Shown here piece after piece: positions 12,552-20,764 of a DNA stretch of 64,000 bases. The translations under genes were made by a program, and so were the position numbers. Source of the DNA: Litoreibacter arenae DSM 19593 (GTDB taxonomy: Bacteria > Pseudomonadota > Alphaproteobacteria > Rhodobacterales > Rhodobacteraceae); NCBI RefSeq assembly GCF_000442275.2, contig NZ_KE557310.1, forward strand, positions 62,001 through 126,000. The letters run 5' to 3'. Every line of letters starts with the position of its first letter. Position 1 is the stretch's first letter. Under the pieces are notes generated by a model that saw only the letters and a program-made list of their open reading frames with translations, was not told the DNA's origin and did no database searches.

Positions 12552-13406
12552 ATGGAACAAAACTTGGGCTATTTCTCGAGGAATTATCTAAAAAGTAAGA
12601 CAAATGCATCTGACGACACTCGGATGCGGCACCGGATTGCCAAATATCTTGAAGAATACGACGGCGACGAAAATCTCGATTTCGGAAACTACATCGAAAA
12701 AGAGCTAGGAATACCTGTTCTTACGAACAGCGGCTATGGCCCCTATGTTCCTTGGGTGGAAGTTCTGAGCAAATGCGATATCGGTGACTTTCTAGACATA
12801 CTAACCGCTATACACAGATTTAAACCCGAGAGAACAATCAGCAAGCAGCGCGTTTCTGCACTTTACGTGTTTCGCACCTTCGTTGAACGCGTGTTCAGAG
12901 AGCAACATGTTGCCTACCGAATTGACGAGAATGGTGCTGTCCACCCCTTTATAGACGTCGCTTTTTCTACAAACCTTTCTGATGTATTAGATAATCTTGA
13001 TGACCATGACTTGTCAGCGGCGGCGTCACATTTAGAGCAAGCCGAAATGGCGCTTCTTAGCACCAAATTAGACACTCGGCAGGCCGTTAGGTCTGCCTTT
13101 GACGCTTTGGAAAATCTTTCTAAAATCCATGCTGTAAAAGCTACTCAGTTAAACAAAGACGTGGCTATTAATCAGCTCAAACCAAAGCTTTGCTTTGTTT
13201 CTGAACCTCATGAATTTGATAGAATTCCAACAGAAAAATTGTTTGATGGTTTCTTGCAGTGGATAAACGCGGCGCATTTTTATCGCCATGAAGCCGGAAA
13301 ACCAGAACCAACTGCACCTTCCAAGGAGTTTGCCACTAATTTTGTCGCTCAGGGAATAAATTATGCTAGATGGCTGGCTTCGATAAAGACAGAAACCGAT
13401 CTGTAG
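12552..13406 (+). CDS. abortive-infection-like protein, probable HEPN-type orphan
   Basis: A 284-residue protein without membrane segments. Its middle part, with FRTFVERVFREQHVAYRI followed by GAVHPFIDVAFSTN near residues 115-145, and its C-terminal FYRHEAGKPEPTAPSKEFA block resemble proteins annotated as abortive infection (Abi_C/HEPN-like), many of which are RNases or toxins in phage defence. This is family resemblance only; no strict RxxxxH motif was confirmed. The ATG follows a strong AGGGGGA ribosome binding site. Codon use is clearly AT-richer than carB upstream and the lipoprotein downstream, which suggests recent transfer. No toxin or antitoxin partner is visible next to it. Confidence 0.6.
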   Translation: MEQNLGYFSRNYLKSKTNASDDTRMRHRIAKYLEEYDGDENLDFGNYIEKELGIPVLTNSGYGPYVPWVEVLSKCDIGDFLDILTAIHRFKPERTISKQRVSALYVFRTFVERVFREQHVAYRIDENGAVHPFIDVAFSTNLSDVLDNLDDHDLSAAASHLEQAEMALLSTKLDTRQAVRSAFDALENLSKIHAVKATQLNKDVAINQLKPKLCFVSEPHEFDRIPTEKLFDGFLQWINAAHFYRHEAGKPEPTAPSKEFATNFVAQGINYARWLASIKTETDL

Positions 13407-13416
13407 CAAACCGTAG

Positions 13417-13456
13417 GGTGGGTGGTTCCGCACCTCCGGCGCGTGGTTCACCCACC
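13417..13456. repeat. REP-like inverted repeat after the Abi-like gene
   Basis: GGTGGGTG (13417-13424) pairs perfectly with CACCCACC (13449-13456), enclosing a GC-rich imperfect palindrome. The GTAGGGTGGGT...ACCCACC pattern resembles dispersed palindromic repeats found between genes in many proteobacteria. It lies 10 bases after the stop of the AT-rich gene and may act as a terminator or mark an insertion boundary. Confidence 0.45.
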
Positions 13457-13523
13457 ACTCCCTGCGCACAATCCTAAATCCATGCTAAACTCCACCCCAA
13501 CACCCAACCACAGGAGTCCCACG

Positions 13524-13811
13524 ATGCGCCATATCACCCTCGCCGCCACGGCCCTCGCCCTCTCCGCCTGCGCGCCTGCGCCGATCTCTGGCACCACGCT
13601 GCCGTTCTTCGGCGACGGCTACCGCGTTATGGGGGACCAGTGCCGCCGCATCGGCGAGGACGATTTCACCAACCAGTTCCTTGACGATGCCGCCGACCTC
13701 GTGGGCTGTCCGGCGGATATGGAAAATCTGGGCGTGTTCGTCACCGAAACCGGCGCCATCGAGGTGGCCCGCAAGGATGGCTACGTGCTCTATTCGGTGC
13801 CCACGCGCTAA
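13524..13811 (+). CDS. small lipoprotein of unknown function
   Basis: A 95-residue precursor with a typical lipoprotein signal: a short positive start, a hydrophobic core and the lipobox LSAC at about residues 12-15, so it should be lipidated at the Cys and anchored in a membrane. The mature part is about 80 residues, with two further Cys residues (QCRR and VGCPAD) that could form a disulfide. The C-terminal segment (GAIEVARKDGYVLYSVP) is likely beta. The start at 13524 follows an ACAGGAGT ribosome binding site. It resembles the many short lipoproteins of Rhodobacterales whose role is not known. Confidence 0.75.
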   Translation: MRHITLAATALALSACAPAPISGTTLPFFGDGYRVMGDQCRRIGEDDFTNQFLDDAADLVGCPADMENLGVFVTETGAIEVARKDGYVLYSVPTR

Positions 13812-13824
13812 AGACGCGGCCCGA

Positions 13825-13865
13825 CAACGTGCCATACACAAAGCCGACGCTTTGCCGACACGTTG
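13825..13865. terminator. probable hairpin between convergent genes
   Basis: CAACGTG (13825-13831) pairs with CACGTTG (13859-13865) around an inner hairpin CAAAGC-CGAC-GCTTTG (13839-13854). It sits between two convergent genes, where a two-way terminator is expected, but no strong T-run is present on either side. Confidence 0.45.
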
Positions 13866-13877
13866 CAGACGCCGTTT

Positions 13878-14330
13878 TCAGGCGGTTTCGTCTTCCAGAT
13901 GCAGCTTCATTTCGACCAGAACTTTTTGCAGCTCCAGGGTCTCCGACAGCATCCGCTTGGCCTCGGTCACCGTGATCACCCCGTCCGCGATGGACTGGTT
14001 ATACTCCGACATCAACAGCGCGAACCGCTGCGCCAGCGCCACCACGTTGGAGTTCACCGAGGTCGCATTGCCCTTGCGGCCCGCGGCGACTTCCAGCGTG
14101 TTGCCGTTGATTTCAGCCAAGGCTTGCGTCACATGTGGAAAGCTCGCGGCAGCCTCCAGCGAGGCCACAGCGTCCAACGGCATATAGCGATCCGCGTGTT
14201 CCTCCGACTCGGAATAGTACCGCCCCAGCGTCGCCTTGGACCGCCCGGTCAGCTTGCAAGCCGCTTCCACGCCCACATCCTTGACCAAAGCCTCGGTGTG
14301 TTTTTTCAGATACCTGTTCATCTTCGTCAT
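13878..14330 (-). CDS. small HTH-like regulator of unknown function
   Basis: A 150-residue cytosolic protein. Residues ~17-40 (VKDVGVEAACKLTGRSKATLGRYYS) read like a helix-turn-helix of the kind that follows 'K-L-T-G-R-S-K-A-T' in phage CII-like and other small DNA-binding proteins. The rest is helical, with a C-terminal charged, leucine-rich stretch that could be a coiled coil (TEAKRMLSETLELQKVLVEMKLHLE). It stands alone on the minus strand between a lipoprotein gene and tdk, with no partner. The assignment as a DNA-binding protein is inference; the gene product itself is clearly coding-like. Confidence 0.6.
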   Translation of the reverse strand: MTKMNRYLKKHTEALVKDVGVEAACKLTGRSKATLGRYYSESEEHADRYMPLDAVASLEAAASFPHVTQALAEINGNTLEVAAGRKGNATSVNSNVVALAQRFALLMSEYNQSIADGVITVTEAKRMLSETLELQKVLVEMKLHLEDETA

Positions 14331-14592
14331 GATCGTCCCATCCCTCGGCCAGATGACCTTATCGGGGAATAGCCCAAAGCGTTTCCCCTGCGCAATTGAT
14401 TTCCCCCGCGTTATGAAGGGGGCGTCCCTAGGGTATGGGGGCGAAGGGGGACGTGTTGTGCTGAATGCGGCTCCTGAAGGTGGGGGGCGTCGATGCAGGC
14501 GCTGCCGGGTAATCAGCGCGTGCGGAGAACGCTTTCCCTAGCACGCCCCTCACCGACCTTGCTCCTGACAATCGGCTTTGCTACGGGACGCT

Positions 14593-15174
14593 ATGGCAAA
14601 ACTGTATTTCCACTATTCCACAATGAACGCCGGTAAGTCGACGCTGCTGTTGCAGGCGGCGCATAACTATCAGGAAATGGGGATGCAGACCTACCTGCTG
14701 ACCGCCGATTTCGACCACCGCGCAGGCACTGGCAAGATCGGGTCGCGCATCGGTCTGGCGCGGGAGGCGGACATCTATGGCAAGCAGGACGACCTGTTCG
14801 CAATGATCTCGAACCGACTTGCGCAGGGCAAAGTGGCCTGCGTCATGGTGGACGAGGCGCAGTGGCTGTCAAAGGAGCAGGTCTGGCAGCTTGCCCGCGC
14901 GGTCGACGACCTGAAGGTGCCGGTGATGTGCTACGGCCTGAGGGTTGATTTCCGTGGGGAGTTGTTTCCCGGCTCCGCCACTTTGTTGGCCTTGGCTGAC
15001 GAAATGCGGGAGGTCCGCACCATCTGCCACTGCGGCAAGAAGGCCACGATGGTCATCCGCAAGGGGGCTGATGGCCAAGCCTTGGTGGATGGGGACCAAG
15101 TGCAGGTGGGCGGCAACGAGACCTACGTATCCCTGTGCCGCAAGCATTTCCGAGAGGCGACAGGCGACTGCTAG
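14593..15174 (+). CDS. tdk: thymidine kinase
   Basis: A 193-residue type II thymidine kinase, phosphorylating thymidine to dTMP in the salvage pathway. The P-loop YSTMNAGKST lies near residue 8, VMVDEAQWL near 83 holds the Mg/catalytic acid, and CHCGKKA plus a later CRKHF supply Zn ligands of the lasso domain. The length is normal. The ATG at 14593 follows ACGGGACG and gives the typical MAKLYF start; an in-frame start at 14578 is less likely. The 3' end overlaps the convergent dehydrogenase gene by 4 bases. Confidence 0.95.
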   Translation: MAKLYFHYSTMNAGKSTLLLQAAHNYQEMGMQTYLLTADFDHRAGTGKIGSRIGLAREADIYGKQDDLFAMISNRLAQGKVACVMVDEAQWLSKEQVWQLARAVDDLKVPVMCYGLRVDFRGELFPGSATLLALADEMREVRTICHCGKKATMVIRKGADGQALVDGDQVQVGGNETYVSLCRKHFREATGDC

Positions 15175-16115
15175 ACCGGGTTCGGCAAGTCCTTGCCCGC
15201 CTTGAAGGCCAGCAGATTGTCCAGCGCCATCATCCCCATGCCGGTGCGGACTTCCAGCGTGTTGGTGCCCAGATGCGGCAGCAAGGTGACGTTCTCCATC
15301 GCGATCAGGGCCTCCGGGACCTGCGGCTCATTTTCGTAAACGTCCAGCCCCGCGCCAGCGAGAGCACCGGATTGCAGCGCCGCGATCAAGGCTGCTTCGT
15401 CCACCACGTCGCCACGGGAAATGTTGACGAAAATCGCGTGGGGTTGCATGGCGTCGAACACGGACGCACCGATCAGATGCCGCGTCGAAGGCCCACCCGG
15501 AGTTGCTGCGACAACGACGTCAGCCACCTGCGCGACAGCCTCCATGCTGTCCAACTGCTCCGCGCCATCCACGTCCTTGCGCGACCTGTTGGCGTAGACA
15601 ATCTTGCAGCCAAACCCGTTACGGCAACGGTTTGCAATCGCCTGCCCGATCCGGCCCATGCCGATGATACCGACGGTTTTGCCCGTCAGATGAAGCCCCA
15701 GCATTTGCGTGGGCTGCCAGCCGGTCCAGTTGCCGGAGCGCACCAGCCGCTCGCCCTCGCCCGCACGCCGCGCGGTCATCAACATCAGCGTCATGGCGAT
15801 GTCGGCGGTGGCATCCGTTACCGCGCCCGGCGTGTTGGTGACCTTGATGCCTTGCGCCTTCGCGGCGCCCACGTCGATATGGTTGAAACCCACGCCAAAG
15901 TTGGCCAGCAGCTTTGTGCGCGGCGTCACGGCAGAGATTGCGGCGGCGGTAAACTGGTCTCCCAAGGTGGGCAGGATCAGATCGTAGGCCGCCAACGCCT
16001 CGGTCACCTCCACTTCGGTCATGGGATCCGAGGTTTTGCGCAAAGTAACGTCGAACTCTGCACGGGCCTTATCCATAACCGCATCCGGCAGCAGGCGGGA
16101 AATCAGCAGATTCAT
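15171..16115 (-). CDS. D-isomer-specific 2-hydroxyacid dehydrogenase (glyoxylate/hydroxypyruvate reductase-like)
   Basis: A 314-residue NAD(P)-dependent dehydrogenase. The Rossmann motif GIIGMGRIGQAIANR lies near residue 150, the catalytic Arg is in NISRGDVVDE near 235, and the catalytic His is in LLPHLGTNT near 285; a catalytic Glu is in DVYENEP. It most resembles GyaR/GhrB enzymes that reduce glyoxylate or hydroxypyruvate, but the substrate is not fixed by sequence. Its ATG overlaps the csaA stop by one base (TGATG), so it is the last gene of a ybjN-like, proC, csaA, dehydrogenase run. Confidence 0.88.
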   Translation of the reverse strand: MNLLISRLLPDAVMDKARAEFDVTLRKTSDPMTEVEVTEALAAYDLILPTLGDQFTAAAISAVTPRTKLLANFGVGFNHIDVGAAKAQGIKVTNTPGAVTDATADIAMTLMLMTARRAGEGERLVRSGNWTGWQPTQMLGLHLTGKTVGIIGMGRIGQAIANRCRNGFGCKIVYANRSRKDVDGAEQLDSMEAVAQVADVVVAATPGGPSTRHLIGASVFDAMQPHAIFVNISRGDVVDEAALIAALQSGALAGAGLDVYENEPQVPEALIAMENVTLLPHLGTNTLEVRTGMGMMALDNLLAFKAGKDLPNPV

Positions 16116-16453
16116 CAGTAAAGCCTTCCGCCAATCGGCACATCTTTGTCAGGAGTCAGGAGCACGACTTCGTTGTCCTCGTCCGGCACCCCGAGCACCA
16201 GAACCTCCGACATGAACTTGCCAATCTGGCGCGGCGGAAAGTTGACCACGGCCATCACCTTTTTGCCGGGCAAATCCTCTATAGTGTAGTGTTTGGTGAT
16301 CTGAGCGGAGCTTTTCCGCTCGCCCAATTCCGGCCCGAAATCCACCCAGAGCTTGAACGCGGGTTTGCGCGCCTCGGGATAAGGCTCGGCCTTTGTGACG
16401 ACGCCCACGCGGATGTCGACCTTCATGAAATCGTCGAATGAAATCTCGGCCAT
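16115..16453 (-). CDS. csaA: CsaA-like tRNA-binding domain protein
   Basis: A 112-residue protein made of a single OB-fold tRNA-binding domain like CsaA and the C-terminal domain of MetRS. The conserved VDIRVG (residues 12-17), LWVDFG and ITKHYT blocks and VNFPPRQIG are present. CsaA was described as an export-related chaperone in Bacillus, and the domain binds tRNA; the role in this group is unclear. It is translationally coupled to the dehydrogenase gene downstream (TGATG) and lies 3 bases after proC. Confidence 0.9.
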   Translation of the reverse strand: MAEISFDDFMKVDIRVGVVTKAEPYPEARKPAFKLWVDFGPELGERKSSAQITKHYTIEDLPGKKVMAVVNFPPRQIGKFMSEVLVLGVPDEDNEVVLLTPDKDVPIGGRLY

Positions 16454-16456
16454 GAC

Positions 16457-17269
16457 CTATTTCCCCAACTCGCGCCCGTGCTCCGTCGCGGCCTTCACGG
16501 CCTCGCCCAGCAACTTCGGGAAGCCCGTTTCCTCGTCCATCAGTACTTTGAGCGCCGCCGCGGTAGTGCCGCCGGGGCTGGTCACATTGATGCGCAACTG
16601 CTCGGGTGTCTCGGAGGCGTTCTCCGCCAAAGCACCCGCGCCTGCGACGGTGGCTTTCGCAAGTTGCATCGCCAATTCAGGAGCCAATCCTTGCGCCTCA
16701 CCCGCTGCCGCCATCGTCTCGATCAAGTGGAACACATAGGCGGGGCCGGAGCCGGACACGCCGGTCACCGCGTCAATCTGCGCCTCGTTTTCCAAGCGCA
16801 CTACTTGGCCCACGGCCTTCAACAGCCCCTCGGCCATATCCAGATGCGCGGCAGTCGCGTGAGTGTTGCCGATGATCGCGGTGATGCCCCGGCCGACTGC
16901 GGCAGGCGTGTTCGGCATGGAGCGCACTATGGGCGTCTGCCCCCCGAGCGCTTCCTCGAAACGCGCAATCGACGTGCCTGCGGCGATCGACAAAAACAGC
17001 GTGGTTCCGTTGCCCAGGGCCGCCATGCGCGGCAGCGCGTCGCCCATCATCTGTGGCTTTACCGCCAGCAGTGCGATGGCCGGATCGTCAGGTAAATCCT
17101 CGTTGATATGGACGCCTTGCGCCTTCAGCCAGTCGGACGGGTTCGGGTCCAGCACATAGACCGCACCTGCGTCGATGCCGCCTTTCAGCCAGCCTTCCAG
17201 AAGGGCCGAGCCCATCTTTCCGCAACCCAGCAAAACCAGCCCGCGCGTGTTGATCTCGGAAAAATCCAT
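16457..17269 (-). CDS. proC: pyrroline-5-carboxylate reductase
   Basis: About 270 residues, normal for ProC, which reduces 1-pyrroline-5-carboxylate to proline with NAD(P)H. The nucleotide-binding motif LLGCGKMGSALLEGWL is near the N-terminus and the family signature VTGVSGSGPAYVFHLIE is near residue 160. The ATG at 17269 is preferred because ACGGGGG lies just before it; an ATG at 17287 would add six residues. It lies 30 bases behind the YbjN-like gene and 3 bases before csaA, so the four genes from 17803 to 15171 are probably one operon. Confidence 0.95.
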   Translation of the reverse strand: MDFSEINTRGLVLLGCGKMGSALLEGWLKGGIDAGAVYVLDPNPSDWLKAQGVHINEDLPDDPAIALLAVKPQMMGDALPRMAALGNGTTLFLSIAAGTSIARFEEALGGQTPIVRSMPNTPAAVGRGITAIIGNTHATAAHLDMAEGLLKAVGQVVRLENEAQIDAVTGVSGSGPAYVFHLIETMAAAGEAQGLAPELAMQLAKATVAGAGALAENASETPEQLRINVTSPGGTTAAALKVLMDEETGFPKLLGEAVKAATEHGRELGK

Positions 17270-17299
17270 GAAGCCCCCGTCTGTCATCAGGGGCCAAGG

Positions 17300-17803
17300 T
17301 TAGGCGCGCCCGTAGGCTTCCGCAATGGCAACATTCATCGCGTCTTGCGGGGTCCGGTCGCCCCAGCACACCAGTTGGAAGGCAGGATAGAACCGCTCCG
17401 ACGCTTTGATCGCCGCCGACAGCATCTTGTCGACCTGATCGGCCCCCGCGTCACGCCCGCCGGACAGGATCAACCCGTAGCGGTAGACCATCAGCCGTTG
17501 CGCGTGCCAGTAGGTGAACGCGCCGGTCCAGCAGGTGTCATTGGCAAGGTTAAGCATGTCATAGAGCGCAGGCAGTTTTTCTTCCGGCGGTTCCATCTCG
17601 AAGGTAGAGACCAGCCGCAGGGTTTCGTCGTGGTGTGACCATGCCAGCGTGATGGAATAGGTCCGCCACTGCCCTTCGATCGCCATGGCGATCTGGTCTT
17701 CGGCGATGCGGTCGAAGTCCCAGTCGTGATGCGCCGCAAGGGTTTCCACCAGATCAATCGGGTGAAGATCCTCGGTTTCAAGGTAGTGCTCTAGGCTTGC
17801 CAT
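17300..17803 (-). CDS. YbjN domain-containing protein
   Basis: A 167-residue protein of the YbjN family, type III secretion chaperone-like folds of unclear function, cytosolic here. The family region spans most of the protein, with LVETLAAHHDWDFDRIAEDQIAMAIEG near residue 20 and the DRTPQDAMNVAIAEAYGRA C-terminus. The start at 17803 (MASLEHYLE) follows AGGGGATCG; an upstream in-frame start at 17851 would add 16 unlikely residues. It heads the run ybjN-like, proC, csaA, dehydrogenase. In Rhodobacterales this gene is commonly just upstream of proC. Confidence 0.8.
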   Translation of the reverse strand: MASLEHYLETEDLHPIDLVETLAAHHDWDFDRIAEDQIAMAIEGQWRTYSITLAWSHHDETLRLVSTFEMEPPEEKLPALYDMLNLANDTCWTGAFTYWHAQRLMVYRYGLILSGGRDAGADQVDKMLSAAIKASERFYPAFQLVCWGDRTPQDAMNVAIAEAYGRA

Positions 17804-17947
17804 GCTCGATCCCCTATCCAGATTGGGCGTTGGGGGTTGCCTGCACCCCAACCAACTGGGTTCTACTCTACAGGTCGCTTGTCACCCACGACCCTTGCCT
17901 AGATGTTGTGATTAATCGGACTCTCTGTAAAGACTTTATTTAGCCTT

Positions 17948-17976
17948 ACCCACAACCCATTGTGGGTCTTGTGGGT
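17948..17976 (-). terminator. hairpin after the ThiF-like gene
   Basis: ACCCACAA (17948-17955) pairs with TTGTGGGT (17969-17976), and inside it CCCA pairs with TGGG around a TTG loop, with a 2-base bulge. It lies 9 bases after the stop of the minus-strand ThiF-like gene and before the YbjN-like gene, where a terminator is expected. The following bases on the minus strand are AT-rich, but there is no long T-run. Confidence 0.45.
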
Positions 17977-17984
17977 AGTTTGCA

Positions 17985-19022
17985 TTATTTGGCAGGTTGT
18001 CCACAGACCGCGCAGTCAGGGTTTTTCTTGAGATTGATCAACCGCGTCTCGGCGTAAAGCGCATCATAGATCAACATATGGCCCCGCAAGGGTTGGCCTG
18101 CGCCGGTGACATGTTTGATCGCCTCCACCGCCATCATAGAGCCGACCACGCCCGGCAACGCGCCGACCACGCCTGCCTCGGAGCAGGAAGGTGCCAGTCC
18201 CGCAGCCGCCGCGTTTGGGAAGACACAGGCATAGCAAGGGCCGTCTTCAGCAGGATGGAACAGGCTCAACTGGCCTTCCCACTGCGTAATAGCACCGGAA
18301 ATCAACGGCTTGCCCAAACGCACGGCGGTGCGGTTCACAAGGTAGCGGGTGTCGGCATTGTCACAACCGTCGAGGATCAAATCATAGTCGGCGAATAAAT
18401 CGGCGGCCATGTCTTCGGTCAGGCGACGATTGTAAGGCCGGACCGTCACAAACGGGTTTTGCGCCTGCATCGCCTCTTGGGCCGAGAACACCTTGGGCAT
18501 CCCCACCCGCGCGTCGGTGTGGATCACCTGACGCTGCAAGTTAGAGCTGTCGACCACATCGTCATCAATCACGCCGATGGTCCCGAACCCCGCCGCCGCC
18601 AGATATTGCAACACCGGAGCGCCGAGACCGCCCGCGCCCACGACCAGCACACGGGCTTTCTTCATTTTCTTCTGCCCCGGCCCGCCAATCTCTCGCAAAA
18701 CGATATGGCGAGCGTAACGGTTCAACTCCGCTTCGGTGAATTTGTCGGGGTTCGCAGGCGGGGGCGCATCCTCCACCGGCCCTTGCCGCAGGCGGGTGAG
18801 CATCGCGCGATAGCCCGCGAAAATCGCCATGACGCCTGCGAAAACCGCCCAAGCCTGCAAAGTGCCTGTGGCGTCCTTGACGGGGTTGCCTACGGGGAGG
18901 GTTAACTGAGCAAACAGCACGAAGGCCGCGAGCGTGACCAACGCCACGGTCTGCAACCGCTTTGGAAGCCCGAAGCGTCCCGCCAGCAAGATCGCAGCGG
19001 CCAGCGCCAGAACCAACACCAC
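17985..19022 (-). CDS. HesA/MoeB/ThiF family adenylyltransferase with N-terminal membrane helices
   Basis: About 345 residues. An N-terminal region with two or three hydrophobic helices (VVLVLALAAAILLAG, then VALVTLAAFVLFAQL and WAVFAGVMAIFAGY) precedes an E1-like domain with VLVVGAGGLGAPVLQYLAAAGFG near residue 115, the D-D-D-V-V-D-S-S-N-L-Q-R-Q block, LDGCDN, and two CxxC Zn pairs (CYAC and CAVC). MoeB/ThiF proteins adenylate the C-terminal Gly-Gly of sulfur carriers such as MoaD or ThiS. The GTG at 19022 lies just after the dut stop; a TTG at 19094 would overlap dut by 71 bases. The carrier partner is not in the window. Confidence 0.8.
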   Translation of the reverse strand: MVLVLALAAAILLAGRFGLPKRLQTVALVTLAAFVLFAQLTLPVGNPVKDATGTLQAWAVFAGVMAIFAGYRAMLTRLRQGPVEDAPPPANPDKFTEAELNRYARHIVLREIGGPGQKKMKKARVLVVGAGGLGAPVLQYLAAAGFGTIGVIDDDVVDSSNLQRQVIHTDARVGMPKVFSAQEAMQAQNPFVTVRPYNRRLTEDMAADLFADYDLILDGCDNADTRYLVNRTAVRLGKPLISGAITQWEGQLSLFHPAEDGPCYACVFPNAAAAGLAPSCSEAGVVGALPGVVGSMMAVEAIKHVTGAGQPLRGHMLIYDALYAETRLINLKKNPDCAVCGQPAK

Positions 19023-19023
19023 G

Positions 19024-19491
19024 TCAGCCGCGCCCCGTTGATCCGAACCCGCCAGCACCGCGTGCGGTATCGGAAAGGACGTCCACCAGTTCAAAACGGC
19101 CCTGCACCACGGGAGCTACGACCATCTGCGCAATGCGGTCACCATGCATCACAGTAAACGGCTCGGTGCCAAGGTTGATGAGGATCACGCCAAGCGGGCC
19201 GCGATAGTCGTTGTCAATCGTGCCGGGCGTATTAGGCAGGCTGATGCCATGCTTCAGCGCAAGGCCGGAGCGCGGGCGGATCTGCACCTCGAACCCTTGG
19301 GGGATTTCGACCCGCAGACCGGTCGGCACCAGAGCGCGGCCCATCGGGGACAGGATCAAACCGCTCGCGCGGTCGGTTTCTGCCAAGTTGGCCCGCAAGT
19401 CCGCCCCTGCCGCGCCGTCTGTCTCATAGGCGGGCAACCCCAAGGCCGGATCAGCATCTTCGGTCCATGTAAATCGCAAAACGGGCGTCAC
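19024..19491 (-). CDS. dut: dUTP diphosphatase
   Basis: A 155-residue trimeric-type dUTPase, hydrolysing dUTP to dUMP and pyrophosphate. The five family motifs are recognisable: [37 protein letters not shown] and the C-terminal [10 protein letters not shown]. The GTG at 19491 overlaps the coaBC stop (GTGA), giving the usual length; a longer start at 19557 would add 22 residues from within coaBC. It lies between coaBC and the ThiF-like gene in one run, a common order in Rhodobacterales. Confidence 0.95.
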   Translation of the reverse strand: MTPVLRFTWTEDADPALGLPAYETDGAAGADLRANLAETDRASGLILSPMGRALVPTGLRVEIPQGFEVQIRPRSGLALKHGISLPNTPGTIDNDYRGPLGVILINLGTEPFTVMHGDRIAQMVVAPVVQGRFELVDVLSDTARGAGGFGSTGRG

Positions 19492-20684
19492 GCCAGAGCC
19501 TCGGCAATCTTCGCGGCGATCTTTGCGGCTACCTGATCCTTGGTCAGACGCGGCCAACTCTCCGCTCCCTCATCCGAGATAATCGTCACCGCATTCTCGT
19601 TGCCGCCCATGATCCCCGTCGCGGGGCTGACGTCGTTGGCCACGATCCAGTCGCAGCCCTTGCGCTTGCGCTTGGCGGTCGCGTTGGCCTGCACGTCGTC
19701 GGTTTCTGCGGCGAAGCCTACGACCAGTTTGGGGCGGCCTTTTTTCATCTGGGAGACACTCGCTAGTATGTCGGGGTTCTCAGTGAACTCCAAAGCAGGG
19801 GCGTTGCCGGAGCCGTCCTTTTTCATCTTGGATCCGGACGCATTTGCCACCCGCCAATCCGCCACAGCCGCCGCGAACACTGCTGCATCCGCTGGCAAAG
19901 CCGCATCGACCGCATCTTTCATCTGCCGCGCGGTTTGCACTTTTACAACTTTCACACCCAAAGGCGGCGGCACGTCCGCTGGTCCTGTCACAAACGTCAC
20001 ATCTGCCCCAAGCGCGGCCAAACTCCGTGCAATCGCAGTGCCTTGCGCGCCGGAAGAGCGGTTGGCGATGTAGCGTACCGGATCAATCGGCTCGTGCGTC
20101 GGGCCGGAAGTCACCAGCACATGCTTGCCTTTCAGCGGCCCATCCGCCAGCGCGGCCTCGACCGCATCGACAATCGCTAGCGGTTCCGACATGCGGCCCG
20201 GCCCGTGCTCCCCGCAAGCCATATCACCCACATCGGGACCGACTGTCAGCACGTCATCGCCTTGCAAGATCGCCAGATTGCGCTGCGTGGCAGGATGTTC
20301 CCACATGCGCACATTCATAGCGGGGGCAAGCAGGACGCGTTTGTCCGTCGCCATCAACAGCGTGGAGGCCAGGTCATTCGCCAAGCCGCATGCCATCTTT
20401 CCCATCAGGTCCGCCGTCGCCGGCGCGACGACCACCAGATCGGCGGCGCGGGACAGCTCTATGTGACCCATCTCGGCCTCGTCGGTCAGATCGAACAGGT
20501 CGCGGTAGACCTTTTGACCGGCAAGGGCCGATGCGCTGAGTGGGGTGACAAACTCCTCCGCCGCACGGGTCAGAACCGGGGTCACGGTCGCACCGCGCTC
20601 TCGCAACCGGCGGATCAGGTCAAGCGACTTGAACGCCGCGATTCCGCCGCCAACAATCAGAAGTATTCGTTTGCCTGCAAGCAT
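19488..20684 (-). CDS. coaBC: bifunctional phosphopantothenoylcysteine decarboxylase/phosphopantothenate--cysteine ligase
   Basis: A 398-residue fusion with two coenzyme A synthesis steps. The N-terminal CoaC flavoprotein part has [16 protein letters not shown], the His motif [26 protein letters not shown] and the active Cys in MACGEHG near residue 155. The C-terminal CoaB part begins near residue 190 with [16 protein letters not shown] and includes ANRSSGAQG. It links cysteine to 4'-phosphopantothenate and then decarboxylates the product. It heads the coaBC-dut-thiF-like operon; the next gene overlaps its stop by four bases. Confidence 0.95.
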   Translation of the reverse strand: MLAGKRILLIVGGGIAAFKSLDLIRRLRERGATVTPVLTRAAEEFVTPLSASALAGQKVYRDLFDLTDEAEMGHIELSRAADLVVVAPATADLMGKMACGLANDLASTLLMATDKRVLLAPAMNVRMWEHPATQRNLAILQGDDVLTVGPDVGDMACGEHGPGRMSEPLAIVDAVEAALADGPLKGKHVLVTSGPTHEPIDPVRYIANRSSGAQGTAIARSLAALGADVTFVTGPADVPPPLGVKVVKVQTARQMKDAVDAALPADAAVFAAAVADWRVANASGSKMKKDGSGNAPALEFTENPDILASVSQMKKGRPKLVVGFAAETDDVQANATAKRKRKGCDWIVANDVSPATGIMGGNENAVTIISDEGAESWPRLTKDQVAAKIAAKIAEALA

Positions 20685-20764
20685 GTTGCACCCCGCTTTC
20701 CTGTGAACAAGTGTTAGGACAGCGGGGCGCGAGGGGCAATCGGTAGCTTAAATCTGCGCAAAGC

